This document shows, piece by piece, positions 20,252-29,308 of a DNA stretch of 64,000 nucleotides. The stretch comes from Collinsella bouchesdurhonensis. Its GTDB lineage: Bacteria; Actinomycetota; Coriobacteriia; Coriobacteriales; Coriobacteriaceae. The stretch's first letter is position 1, and every line of letters begins with the position of its first letter. The translations under genes were made by a program, and so were the position numbers. The stretch lies in assembly GCF_900155365.1 (NCBI RefSeq), contig NZ_LT699739.1, forward strand, positions 304,333 through 368,332, written 5' to 3'. The notes beneath the pieces were generated by a model, which saw only the letters and a program-made list of their open reading frames with translations, made no database searches and had not been told where the DNA came from.

Positions 20252-20279
20252 GCAAAAGAACATATCAAGCAGTCACACG

Positions 20280-21737
20280 TTACTGTGCAGAATCGGTCGT
20301 AGAAGAAGCTTCAGAGTCGGTATCGGAAGACTGTTCTGAAGTACTATCCGAAGAACCCTGGTTCTCGTCGGTAGAAGCATCGCTAGATTCGCCCGTCGAA
20401 GAATCCGGCGCATTAGAGTCGTCAGAAGAGACGGTCGCCTCTCCCGTAGCCGAGCCGCCCGTGCCCGCCGTACCGAAATCTGCCGAAAGCGACTTGACAG
20501 TCCAACCGATATGATTGGAAGAACGATCGAATTCAACCTGGTAGACAATGGTTGCGCCCTTGGAGAGCTGAGCCGTAACCTTGGCGGTAGAGGTGGTCAT
20601 GTTCTGATCCATTGCCGAAATCGTCACCGTGGCGCCGGAAGGAATGGAAGAAACGATGGCGGACTTCGCATCGTCAGAAAGGGACGGAGAGAGATAAGCA
20701 GCAGTATCGGAACCATCCGTCACGGCTTGGAACAAACCGTTCACAGCATCCTGCTGCGAAGGGAAACCAAACCCGCGCGTATACGCGAATCCAAGACCGC
20801 CAGCAGTCAGAAGAAGGATGATGAGAATAACGAGGAACACCTTAAGACCGGTATGGCGATGCTTGCGACGAACCTTCATATCCTTCTTGTCCTGCTGGAT
20901 CATCTCAGATTCAGACAGCGTGAAGAAACCGGTATCGGAAGGATCGGGCATGAAGTTGCCAGATTTACCCAGCGGGTCCAGGGGATCTGCGCCGGTATCA
21001 AAAGCAGCCCCCCCTGCCTGCGTGGAAGCAATGGCACTCTGCGAGGAAACCGTCTCGCGAGCGCTATCGAACGCAGCCTGCTGGCTGGGGGTCAACTCAT
21101 ACAGGCCATCTGCGGTAGCACTCTGGAACGCATCGATGGCATCGGCGATTTTACCATCTGCAACGAGGGACTCGCCAAGACCGGCATTAATGGAACGGGT
21201 ATCGTCATGAGGCCCGACGTAATCCAAGGCGGTGCGATATGCCTCGATAGCGTCGGCGGGACGGCCAAGCTGCAGGAAGCAAGAGCCAAGACTAGAAAGC
21301 GCCGAAGCGGGAGCCGGATTTGTGCCATCGATGGCAGCGGCGCGAAACGCCACACCGGCGTCGGTAACATTTCCCAAGGTGAGCAAAGCGTTGCCAAGTC
21401 CGAGATAAGCCTTGTACGGCGTAGCGTAGGAGGCATCGCGGGTTGCCGCAGAAAATGCCTGAACGGCTCCGTTCAAGTCTCCTGCGGCAGAAAGCGCCTT
21501 ACCCTGATTCGTCAAAAGTGCGCCCTGTTTTCCATAGGAAGTGTCCTGAAGCGCATCGGCATATGCCGATGCGGCGTCAGCATACATTCCAAGCCTCATC
21601 AGGCAGTTACCACGGAGGTGATCGGCTTCACCGAGCAGCTCGCCGGGCTCCTTGGAGGCAAGAAACATGCTCGAAGCTGCCGAAAAATCACCAGCACGAT
21701 ACGCTGCACGTGCCTGTTCAAGATACTGAGCGTTCAC
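20280..21737 (-). CDS. TPR-repeat membrane protein with Ser/Asp-rich tail
   Basis: Unknown function. The 485-residue protein has a cytoplasmic N-terminal half of five or six tetratricopeptide repeats (residues about 1-215, such as ARAAYRAGDFSAASSMF and NQGKALSAAGDLNGAVQAF), a basic stretch, one transmembrane helix at about 300-320 and an outer domain of about 100 residues that looks like a small alpha/beta module. The last 60 residues are almost only Ser, Thr, Asp and Glu. It starts with GTG at 21737, sharing bases with the cyclophilin stop (TAGTG), so it is translationally coupled. Perhaps a membrane scaffold or sensor; no enzyme motif is visible. Confidence 0.75.
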   Translation of the reverse strand: MNAQYLEQARAAYRAGDFSAASSMFLASKEPGELLGEADHLRGNCLMRLGMYADAASAYADALQDTSYGKQGALLTNQGKALSAAGDLNGAVQAFSAATRDASYATPYKAYLGLGNALLTLGNVTDAGVAFRAAAIDGTNPAPASALSSLGSCFLQLGRPADAIEAYRTALDYVGPHDDTRSINAGLGESLVADGKIADAIDAFQSATADGLYELTPSQQAAFDSARETVSSQSAIASTQAGGAAFDTGADPLDPLGKSGNFMPDPSDTGFFTLSESEMIQQDKKDMKVRRKHRHTGLKVFLVILIILLLTAGGLGFAYTRGFGFPSQQDAVNGLFQAVTDGSDTAAYLSPSLSDDAKSAIVSSIPSGATVTISAMDQNMTTSTAKVTAQLSKGATIVYQVEFDRSSNHIGWTVKSLSADFGTAGTGGSATGEATVSSDDSNAPDSSTGESSDASTDENQGSSDSTSEQSSDTDSEASSTTDSAQ

Positions 21738-22279
21738 TATTGCTCCTTATGGACGATGTCGATGTGGACGATTTCGTCACCAGCGCGAAGCGCGGCGATA
21801 ACATCCTTGCCCTCAAGGGTTTGACCAAAGACGGTATACCCAGAATCGAGATTATGCTGAGCGCCAAGGCAGAAATAGAATTGGGAACCCGCAGAATCGG
21901 GATTCATGGAGCGGGCCATGGCAAGCGCGCCGTCATCATGGCTATTGCGGGGGTTGGTATTGAACTCCCCCTTGATGCAATAACCGGGTCCACCGGTTCC
22001 AGGCATGCCATCGGGGCCAGGAAGCCCAGCCGCAACCTGCTCTCCCGTCATATCGCGCGTATTGGGGTCTCCACCTTGAATCACGAAACCGGGAACATAG
22101 CGATGGAACTTAAGGCCATCGTAGAAACCCATGGTGGAAAGCTCACAGAAGTTAGCAACATGAATCGGAGCACCGGCGCCGTCAAGCTCAACTTTGATAG
22201 TGCCCTTAGAAGTCTCGACGATTGCCACCTCATCGCCGACAACGTTATATTCAGGTGTATACAGCTCGATACCGAACAT
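21737..22279 (-). CDS. Peptidyl-prolyl cis-trans isomerase, cyclophilin type
   Basis: Catalyses proline isomerisation during protein folding; no signal peptide, so cytoplasmic. The 180-residue protein has the cyclophilin core: FYDGLKFHRYVPGFVIQGGD (catalytic Arg in FHR), then ALAMARSMNPDSAGSQFYFC and YTVFGQTLEGKDV. The ATG at 22279 with AAGGGG upstream is favoured over a frame reaching 22342. A promoter-like TTGATG-18-TAAACT lies just upstream. It shares its stop with the GTG start of the TPR gene. Confidence 0.93.
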   Translation of the reverse strand: MFGIELYTPEYNVVGDEVAIVETSKGTIKVELDGAGAPIHVANFCELSTMGFYDGLKFHRYVPGFVIQGGDPNTRDMTGEQVAAGLPGPDGMPGTGGPGYCIKGEFNTNPRNSHDDGALAMARSMNPDSAGSQFYFCLGAQHNLDSGYTVFGQTLEGKDVIAALRAGDEIVHIDIVHKEQ

Positions 22280-22319
22280 ATTAAAACCCCTTGGAAATGA
22301 AGTTGGATATATCTCTCCT

Positions 22320-22349
22320 AGTTTAGCAAGAAGGGGCGCCATTCATCAA
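22320..22349 (-). promoter_or_regulatory. Candidate promoter of the cyclophilin-TPR pair
   Basis: TTGATG (22344-22349) and TAAACT (22320-22325) on the minus strand are spaced by 18 bases, with the cyclophilin ATG about 40 bases downstream. Confidence 0.45.
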
Positions 22350-22368
22350 TTCGGCATGCAAAGGGACA

Positions 22369-23469
22369 CTATTTGCGCTGAGGCTCCCATGCCTCGATAT
22401 TCTCATAGTAGGAATCGTAATCGCTACTTCCCGCTCGACGCATGGGCGCCAAGATTTCATCCTGATGATCGCTTGGCAACTCTCCGTCTTTATAGGAAAG
22501 AGAGACGTCCCAAGAAGCGCATATCTGATCGATACGACCGTACATCCACTGGGCAAGCTGCTTCATGTGCTCAATATCCTCGGTGTAAACAGAATTCTCG
22601 GGCGCTTGGAGCTGATTGAGCTCGTCGATCGTCTTTTGAACGCTGTCGCGAAGCTCATAGGCCGATGCAGATGCTTCTTCGCGATCGGCATACGATGAGG
22701 CTAGATATGCGCTATTGAAGGCATCGACACAAGAACCGAAACGATCAGAAGAGCCATAGTCGAGAATCTGTTGGTAAATGGTCGTCAGTTTATCAAACAC
22801 TTGATCATCGGTAAGGGGCTGAGAGTCCCGCTCGGCCTCTTCTTTTTTCGGCTTCGCTGGCGTTGCCGTCGCGGCATCATGGTCTTCAGGCAGCTGTCGG
22901 CTTGGAAACATCTCATGCGCCGCGTTTTGAAAAGACTCATAGAAGCCCGGCATGACATGCATGGGGTCAAAATAGATAAAAGCAGCGACGCTACCGACAA
23001 CAAGAAGAGAGATAAGCGAAACGACAAGCCCCTTGCGAGGGCGACGTCGAGAATGATAGGGGTCATCCTGTAAAGGTGCGGAAGCAAGTTTTCTTGCCTG
23101 CTGCTCAAGATCTGCCGCACGCAAAACCGAGGTCTCGGCGGGACTCATTGTATCGTTGAGAACCTCGGCAACCGAAACCGACGAGGAACGAGAGGTCTCG
23201 GTATCAATAAGCTCGGGAGTAAGGCGAGGAAAACTGGCAGTTCTTCCGGCAGCAAGATCTGAAGAGGCAGATTTAACGGAGAGGATGCCGGGAGCAGGCC
23301 TTCCACATTTAGGACAAGTTCGATCGTGAATGGAGAGGCGTGCTCCGCAACCTTCGCAAAAGACGAAGTCGGAACGGCTCTCCCCTGCCGTGCCACCCAT
23401 ATAGGCATGGCAGTGCGGACAAAACGTGGTGCCGTCTTCAACAGTCTTGAGGCAGTTCGGGCAGATCAC
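22369..23469 (-). CDS. Zinc-ribbon membrane protein
   Basis: Unknown function. Two zinc ribbons occupy the first 60 residues (CPNC...CPHC and CEGC...CPKC), followed by a Ser/Thr-rich linker, a basic patch, one transmembrane helix near residues 147-166 and an outer domain of about 200 residues, mainly helical with a Pro/Lys/Glu-rich start. The zinc ribbons would be cytoplasmic. The GTG at 23469 (protein start MICPNC) has GGAG six bases upstream, whereas the ATG four codons earlier has none, so GTG is chosen. It follows acnA by about 30 bases. Together with the TPR protein it forms a pair of single-pass proteins with cytoplasmic interaction modules. Confidence 0.7.
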   Translation of the reverse strand: MICPNCLKTVEDGTTFCPHCHAYMGGTAGESRSDFVFCEGCGARLSIHDRTCPKCGRPAPGILSVKSASSDLAAGRTASFPRLTPELIDTETSRSSSVSVAEVLNDTMSPAETSVLRAADLEQQARKLASAPLQDDPYHSRRRPRKGLVVSLISLLVVGSVAAFIYFDPMHVMPGFYESFQNAAHEMFPSRQLPEDHDAATATPAKPKKEEAERDSQPLTDDQVFDKLTTIYQQILDYGSSDRFGSCVDAFNSAYLASSYADREEASASAYELRDSVQKTIDELNQLQAPENSVYTEDIEHMKQLAQWMYGRIDQICASWDVSLSYKDGELPSDHQDEILAPMRRAGSSDYDSYYENIEAWEPQRK

Positions 23470-23501
23470 GCACAACTCCATTTCAGAATACGAACAAATA
23501 A

Positions 23502-26165
23502 CTACGCCATCAACGTATCGAGAACGAAAGGCAAAATGCCGCCGGCGCTAAAATACGCGCCCTCCGTCGGAGTATCGACGCGGACCTCAGCCTCAAACTC
23601 GACGGTAGATCCGTCCTGACGCAATGCCGTGATTCGAGCATACGACGGAGAAGGGAGCCCCTGCGAAAAATCCACGGGAGCGATGTCAAAAACCTCGTGG
23701 CCGTCCAAACCCAAGGAATCGGCGCTCTCACCCTCTTTGAACTGAAGCGGCAAGATGCCCATGCCCACCAGATTGGAGCGATGAATCCTCTCGAAGCTCT
23801 GCGCGATGACGGCACGAACACCAAGAAGCTGAGGCGCCTTGGCCGCCCAGTCACGGGAAGAGCCCGAGCCATACATCTTACCCGCCAAAATGACCAAAGG
23901 CGTGTTTTCGGCAGCAGCACGCTGGGAAACATCAAAAATAGTAGAGACGCAAGCGCCCCAATGGTCCCACGTGTATCCGCCAACCTTGCCTTCTGCAAGC
24001 TTATTGACGAGCTTCACGTTGGCAAGGCAACCTCGCATCATAACCTCATGGTTGCCGCGACGAGAACCATACGTGTTGAATTCGGACTCCTCGATGCCGT
24101 GTTCGCGCAGATAACGCGCCGCAGGAGAATCCGGCGCGATTGCCCCGGCAGGAGAAAGATGATCGGTTGTCACAAAGTCACCGAGATTGGCGAGGGCGCG
24201 GGCACCGGATAGTTCAAACACATCGCTAGCCACGGCGTCTTCAAAATAAGGCGGGCGACGAACGTAGGTCGAGCCGTCGTCCCACTCAAACGTAGAAGTC
24301 GCGTTGACGGTGAGGGAACGCCAATGCTCATCACCATCAAACAAGGTCTTGCCCGTTTCGGCAAAAAGATCGCTAGAAACGACCTCATGCAGAAGCGCCT
24401 CGACCTCCTCGTCCTGCGGAAGCAGGTCGGCAAGGTAAACCGGGCCAGCGCTCCCTGTGCACACGGGATCGTTTGAAAGGTCGATATCGAGCGTACCGGC
24501 AAGGGAGTAAGCCACCACAAACGCCGGGGCAGCAAGGTAATTTTGAGCCACATCGGGGCTGATGCGCCCGTCGAAGTTGCGGTTGCCCGAAAGGATACTC
24601 GTGAGCTCAAGCTCATCGGCGACCGCATGCATCGGCTCGAAAAGAGGACCGGAATTGCCGATACAACTCATGCAGCCCCAGCCGCAGACAGAAAAGCCCA
24701 TCTGCGCCAGCGGCTCAACGAGACCCGCACGAGAAAGAATCTCGGTGGTGCTGTGGGAACCAGGCGCCAAGACCTTCTTGACCCAGGGAAGCGGCACACA
24801 GCCAAGCTCCAGAGCCTTTTTCGCCACAAGACCGGCAGCGATCATCATGGCGGGATCTGTTGCCGTGGTGCAGCTCGTCACGGCGGCGATGCCAAGAGCA
24901 CCGTGCGTTAGCGCAAAATCCTCGCCATCAAACGAGACGGTCTTTACGGTGTCCTGCGGAGCACGCCCATGCTGCGTCAATGAATCGCGGAAGCGTTGCT
25001 GCAAACCAGAAACAGCAACACGATTATGCGGGCGCGAGGGACCGGCCAAAGAGGGTTCAATCGAAGAAAGATCAATATCGATAACCTGCGAGTAAACGAT
25101 ATCGGCACCGTCAAGCGATTCGGCGTCGACACCTTGGGCGCGCAAGAAGGCCTGAACCCGCTCGATAGAAGCCTTATCCGTGCCGGAAAGCTCAAGCTGG
25201 GCAAACGTCTTATCATCCGCCGGGAAAAACGTTGAGGTGCAGCCGTACTCGGGAGTCATATTGGCGACGGTCGCACGCTGCGTGGCTGTCAAAGTGGAGA
25301 CGCCCTCGCCAAAGCACTCGACAAGCTTGCCGACGACGCCGACCGAGCGAAGGCGCTCGGCAAAGGTCAGAGCCAGATCCATGGCGGTAACACCGGCGGA
25401 AAGCGAACCGGTAAGGTGAACGCCCACAACAGGGGGAACGAGCATCGTGATCGGCTGCCCCAAAGCAGCCGCTTCCGCCTCGATGCCGCCTACGCCCCAC
25501 CCAAGCACGCCCATGCCGTTTGCGGTCGTGGTATGGGAATCGGTGCCCACAAGTGAATCAAAGTACATGACAGGTGCCTGATCGCCACCGGTTATCGCAA
25601 CCTGGCAAAAACGCTCGATATTCAGCTGGTGGCAAATACCCACACCGGGCGGCACGATCTGCACATTATCGAAGCTCTTGGCGCTCCATTTGAGAAAGGA
25701 GAAGCGCTCCGCATTGCGCTCGGCTTCGATACGGGCATTTTCGAGGGCAGCACGGGAGCACGAAACGACATCGGCGGCTACGGAGTGATCAACTACGAGC
25801 GTGCAGGGAATCTGCGGGTTGATGCGGTTGGGATCCCCGCCTTTATCTGAAGCGGCGTCGCGCATGGCAGCAAAATCAACGAATACGGGGACGCCGGTAA
25901 AGTCCTGAAAAAGGACGCGAGCGGGCATGAACTCGATCTCGCCGCCAGCCTCACCAGCAAGGCCGGCATCGACGATGCACCGAGCGGCAGCTTGGGCTTG
26001 CTGCTCGCTTGTCGCGCGGCGCAAGACGTTTTCCAACAGGACGCGCAAGCACACAGGAAGACGATCCACACCGGGAATATCCAGCACGCGCGCATACGCG
26101 ATAGATTCGCCCCCGCAGGAAAACTCATTGCGCGCACAACCGATGCGCATCCCCTCTTTGCTCAT
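23502..26165 (-). CDS. acnA: Aconitate hydratase (AcnA type)
   Basis: Iron-sulphur enzyme converting citrate to isocitrate, here probably serving glutamate synthesis or a partial citric acid cycle. The 887-residue length fits the AcnA/IRP class. The cluster cysteines appear in AVTSCTTATDP and WGCMSCIGNSGP, and the substrate region LVGTDSHTTTANGMGVLGWGVGGIEAEA is clear. The swivelling C-terminal domain includes ILAGKMYGSGSSRDWAAKAP. The ATG at 26165 with GAGAG six bases upstream is preferred to a TTG two codons earlier. Members of this class can also bind mRNA when the cluster is lost; whether this one does is unknown. Confidence 0.96.
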   Translation of the reverse strand: MSKEGMRIGCARNEFSCGGESIAYARVLDIPGVDRLPVCLRVLLENVLRRATSEQQAQAAARCIVDAGLAGEAGGEIEFMPARVLFQDFTGVPVFVDFAAMRDAASDKGGDPNRINPQIPCTLVVDHSVAADVVSCSRAALENARIEAERNAERFSFLKWSAKSFDNVQIVPPGVGICHQLNIERFCQVAITGGDQAPVMYFDSLVGTDSHTTTANGMGVLGWGVGGIEAEAAALGQPITMLVPPVVGVHLTGSLSAGVTAMDLALTFAERLRSVGVVGKLVECFGEGVSTLTATQRATVANMTPEYGCTSTFFPADDKTFAQLELSGTDKASIERVQAFLRAQGVDAESLDGADIVYSQVIDIDLSSIEPSLAGPSRPHNRVAVSGLQQRFRDSLTQHGRAPQDTVKTVSFDGEDFALTHGALGIAAVTSCTTATDPAMMIAAGLVAKKALELGCVPLPWVKKVLAPGSHSTTEILSRAGLVEPLAQMGFSVCGWGCMSCIGNSGPLFEPMHAVADELELTSILSGNRNFDGRISPDVAQNYLAAPAFVVAYSLAGTLDIDLSNDPVCTGSAGPVYLADLLPQDEEVEALLHEVVSSDLFAETGKTLFDGDEHWRSLTVNATSTFEWDDGSTYVRRPPYFEDAVASDVFELSGARALANLGDFVTTDHLSPAGAIAPDSPAARYLREHGIEESEFNTYGSRRGNHEVMMRGCLANVKLVNKLAEGKVGGYTWDHWGACVSTIFDVSQRAAAENTPLVILAGKMYGSGSSRDWAAKAPQLLGVRAVIAQSFERIHRSNLVGMGILPLQFKEGESADSLGLDGHEVFDIAPVDFSQGLPSPSYARITALRQDGSTVEFEAEVRVDTPTEGAYFSAGGILPFVLDTLMA

Positions 26166-26218
26166 ATTCAACTCTCTTTCGTCGTTGGTGGGTAACCGTC
26201 GATACTACGTGCTGTTTG

Positions 26219-28990
26219 TTACCGTTTGGTGTCCGGTTTTCTTTTTTTAGAGGAGGGCATGGCGACGCGAATCCCGCCGCCGGCCTTGGTGACGCGCTTG
26301 AGAACCCGAGCGGTTGGCGTCGCATCATCCACCGCACGTCGAGCGGATGCCTGGGCGCGGGACAGCTCACGCTCTTCATGAACACGCGACACCCTTCGCG
26401 CAATCGCGCCCGCCCTTCTCTCTAACGAGGAGCCTGTAGAGCTCACGGTGCGCTTTCCTCCCCGAAGAGACATCCGCACGCCGCGGCCGAATCCCGTGGC
26501 ACGCTTGGTCACGCGTTGCGGAACCCTATCAAACACATCCGCAAGCAAGAAGAAGAGCAGACAGCCGAGCACCGCAACGACAACCGAACCGAGAAGCTGC
26601 CCTAAACCAAGAGCCGCAATGGAGAAAAACGTTGGGAAGAAGACAACGCCCACCACAAGACCTGCGGTGACGAAAATGAACACAGCGAGTCGCAATGGCG
26701 AAAACGGGAACGAAATACGCCAGATCAAACTGCAGCCGATTGCGCTGGTAGAAATGAGGCACATCGTAGATAGCACCGGTTTGCTGAACCCAAAAACGGA
26801 AGCGGCGAACATACAAAGGCACGAAGCGATGAGCACAGCCACCGAAGCAGGGACGGCGCGCCTGAGCACGTTGACGAGAAAGCTGCCCTTGATACGTGAT
26901 TTATTGGGCTCCAGCGCAAGCACGAAACTCGGAAACCCGATGCAGAAGAAGTTGATGAGCGTCATCGTGATGGGCTGGAAAGGGTAAGGCGGAAAGAAGA
27001 TGCAAAGCGCGGCAAGCCCCATGGAAAACAACGTCTTTGTCAAAAAGAGCGAGGCAGAACGCTGCAGGTTATTGATGGAGCGACGCCCCTCTGCCACAAC
27101 GGCTGGCATAGATGCGAAGTCGTTGTCGATCAAGACGATCTCTGCCACGTTACGCGCGGCGTCGGAACCAGCCGCCATAGCGACAGAGCAGTCCGCCTCC
27201 TTGAGCGCCAATACGTCATTGACGCCGTCGCCGGTCATGGCAACAGTATGGCCACGCGATTTGAGGGCAACGACAAGCTCGCGTTTCTGCTGGGGCGTCA
27301 CTCGACCAAAGACATGATACTTATCGACAGCGGCGTCGATTTTCGAAGGCGTATCGAGCGTAGTCGCATCGACAAACGCTTCGGCGCCGGGAACGCCAAC
27401 CACCTTTGCGATGGACGAAACCGTGCGAGGATCGTCGCCCGAGATGACGTTGAGCGTAACGCCCTGGTCGCAGAAATACGCAATGGTATCGGCTGCAGAA
27501 GATCGGATCTCGTCGCGGATCGTCACGAAACCCAGGGGGTTTGCCCCGCCTTCCATATCCCCCTCATCGGTAAAACCATCAACGGAAGCGATAACGAGAA
27601 CGCGGCAGGTATCGGCAAGAGCGTTCACTGCTCCCTCAAAGGTTTTATAGACATCGGGGGCCAAGACAAACTGCGCAGCCCCCATCACATAAGAACCCTG
27701 CTTGAACGAAGCACCGCTCCATTTCTTGGCAGAAGAGAAGGGAACAACGGCAAGAGGCTCGGCAAGAGAAATGTCGGTGCCAGAATAGTAGGAAATAACA
27801 GCCTGACATGTCTCGTTGGCGTCTGCCGAAGTTGCCTTGGCAATGTTCGCAAGAGCGAAGTCGACCAGCGCAGCACGTTCGGCATCAGAGTTCTCGAGCG
27901 GCACGGCACGGCCATCATCCGCAGCGGTGTAAACGCCAGCTACCTGCATTTTTCCAGATGTAATAGTGCCCGTCTTGTCCAAGCAAAGAACATCGACACG
28001 AGCAAGCGTTTCGATACAGTACAGCTGTTGCGCCAAGACTCGGCGGCGAGCCAGGCGAATCGTCGCAATTGCGAGAACAGATGAGGTGAGCAAGACGAGG
28101 CCCTGCGGAATCATGCCCAGAAGTGCACCCACCGTCGAAAGGATCGCAGCCGAGACGTCAGACCATGCCCGAGAGCCCGAGAAAGCCCAAGCCCAAAACG
28201 TCATCGAGGCGCCATCTTGCTCATATGCCACATGCACGCTCGAATAGAACAGGGCAATGCCCAGCGGAAGCATGATGACGCTCGCAAAACGCACAATGGC
28301 ATTGAGTGCCTTCATGATCTCGGAATTGACTTTTTTTACGTACTTAGCCTCGTTGTTAATCTTTGCAACGTAGTTATCGGCGCCAACATGGATCACACGA
28401 GCATAGATCAAGCCGGAATCAACAAAGCTGCCGCTCATGAGCTCGGCGCCGGGCTGCTTGCGAATCAAATTGCTTTCGCCGGTAAGAAGGCTTTCGTTGA
28501 TTTGGGCATCGCCCGCAACCACGACGGAGTCGGCGGGAATCTGGTCACCACGGCCCAAGCGGACGACATCGTCAAGAACGATTTGGTCCAAATCCACCTC
28601 GATCTCAGAACCGCCACGAACCACCGTCGCACGCTTGCTTGCAAGAAGCGTCAGTTTATCGACCATACGCTTCGAACGCCAAGACTGGACGATGCCAATT
28701 CCCGTATTGAGCACGACAATGCAAAGAAAGCTCAGGTTCTTTATGGAACCGGTAAGGATGACAAGAATGGCCAGGACAAGATTGATGAGGTTGAAAAGCG
28801 TGCAGAGGTTTTCGATGATCAGCTCTTTGACCGACTTGGATTTTAAATCGGTGTTGACATTGACCTTGCCCGCAGCGATCCGCTCGGAAACCTCAGCACT
28901 CGACAATCCCAACAAAGGTTCCGCAACTGCCATGGAAGAAGTCTTCGCGACTCCATTTGCTTCCGAGACGTTTACGGTGTTATCGATCAT
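26219..28990 (-). CDS. CtpE-like cation (probably Ca2+) P-type ATPase
   Basis: Membrane pump that uses an aspartyl-phosphate cycle. The sequence follows the mycobacterial CtpE pattern (LDDVVRLGRGDQIPADSVVV), and CtpE is a calcium transporter; the cation here is inference. Motifs: actuator TGES, phosphorylation site DKTGTITSG, hinge MTGDGVNDVLALKEADCSVA. About ten membrane helices. A cationic tail of about 100 residues (29 Lys/Arg against 8 Asp/Glu) follows the last helix and is unusual for the family. The ATG at 28990 follows a weak GGCGG; one at 29002 is possible. The longer open frame runs back through tRNA-Arg and is not real. Confidence 0.88.
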   Translation of the reverse strand: MIDNTVNVSEANGVAKTSSMAVAEPLLGLSSAEVSERIAAGKVNVNTDLKSKSVKELIIENLCTLFNLINLVLAILVILTGSIKNLSFLCIVVLNTGIGIVQSWRSKRMVDKLTLLASKRATVVRGGSEIEVDLDQIVLDDVVRLGRGDQIPADSVVVAGDAQINESLLTGESNLIRKQPGAELMSGSFVDSGLIYARVIHVGADNYVAKINNEAKYVKKVNSEIMKALNAIVRFASVIMLPLGIALFYSSVHVAYEQDGASMTFWAWAFSGSRAWSDVSAAILSTVGALLGMIPQGLVLLTSSVLAIATIRLARRRVLAQQLYCIETLARVDVLCLDKTGTITSGKMQVAGVYTAADDGRAVPLENSDAERAALVDFALANIAKATSADANETCQAVISYYSGTDISLAEPLAVVPFSSAKKWSGASFKQGSYVMGAAQFVLAPDVYKTFEGAVNALADTCRVLVIASVDGFTDEGDMEGGANPLGFVTIRDEIRSSAADTIAYFCDQGVTLNVISGDDPRTVSSIAKVVGVPGAEAFVDATTLDTPSKIDAAVDKYHVFGRVTPQQKRELVVALKSRGHTVAMTGDGVNDVLALKEADCSVAMAAGSDAARNVAEIVLIDNDFASMPAVVAEGRRSINNLQRSASLFLTKTLFSMGLAALCIFFPPYPFQPITMTLINFFCIGFPSFVLALEPNKSRIKGSFLVNVLRRAVPASVAVLIASCLCMFAASVFGFSKPVLSTMCLISTSAIGCSLIWRISFPFSPLRLAVFIFVTAGLVVGVVFFPTFFSIAALGLGQLLGSVVVAVLGCLLFFLLADVFDRVPQRVTKRATGFGRGVRMSLRGGKRTVSSTGSSLERRAGAIARRVSRVHEERELSRAQASARRAVDDATPTARVLKRVTKAGGGIRVAMPSSKKRKPDTKR

Positions 28991-29013
28991 GGTTACCGCC
29001 ATTCGATCGTGGC

Positions 29014-29055
29014 ATATAAAAAGAGGATCGACGAGGCGTACCTCAATCGATCCTC
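29014..29055 (-). terminator. Terminator after tRNA-Arg
   Basis: GAGGATCGA and TCGATCCTC form a perfect nine-base stem (29023-29055), with a smaller GAGG/CCTC stem inside, followed on the minus strand by TTTTTATA. It ends the tRNA transcript and lies only about 12-25 bases before the ATPase start. Confidence 0.88.
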
Positions 29056-29066
29056 GCATACGCAGG

Positions 29067-29143
29067 TGGCGCCCCATGTTGGGTTCGAACCAACGGCCTT
29101 CTGCTCCGGAGGCAGACGCTCTAATCCCCTGAGCTAATGGGGC
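29067..29143 (-). tRNA. tRNA-Arg (anticodon CCG)
   Basis: A full cloverleaf can be drawn: acceptor GCCCCAT/ATGGGGC (7 pairs), D arm GCTC/GAGC, anticodon stem TCTGC/GCAGA with loop CTCCGGA (anticodon CCG, reading CGG), T arm GTTGG-TTCGAAC-CCAAC, discriminator G and an encoded CCA (29067-29069). Preceded by a -10-like TATACT and followed by a strong terminator. Confidence 0.96.
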
Positions 29144-29155
29144 CAACGAGCAGAT

Positions 29156-29161
29156 AGTATA
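29156..29161 (-). promoter_or_regulatory. -10 element of tRNA-Arg
   Basis: TATACT on the minus strand lies 12 bases before the tRNA 5' end. No close match to TTGACA is found at the expected spacing (GTTAAC is the nearest candidate). Confidence 0.5.
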
Positions 29162-29252
29162 CAACGGTTACCCCATTGTTAACGAGCTTGCGGCAGCACC
29201 ACGTTACAGATTGCATAACTTGTTCATCTGACCAGATATATACGGTTTTTGG

Positions 29253-29266
29253 TATACACTCGAGTG
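29253..29266 (+). promoter_or_regulatory. Candidate promoter and palindrome before the aro operon
   Basis: TATACA (29253-29258) could be the -10 element; CTGACC about 19 bases upstream is a weak -35. The perfect 10-base palindrome CACTCGAGTG (29257-29266) covers the expected transcription start, about 45 bases before the aroF ATG, and might be an operator for a repressor. No T-box or tryptophan-leader-like structure was recognised in this short leader. Confidence 0.4.
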
Positions 29267-29308
29267 CTACGCATTGCTCGAATTATTACAGAACAGGAAA
29301 CCGTCGAC

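Noticed and set aside
29003-29164. Longer N-terminus of the P-type ATPase
   Set aside because: The extra codons translate the tRNA-Arg gene and its terminator.
29144-29308. T-box or leader-peptide attenuator before the aro operon
   Set aside because: The leader is too short and lacks the conserved T-box sequence or a run of aromatic codons.
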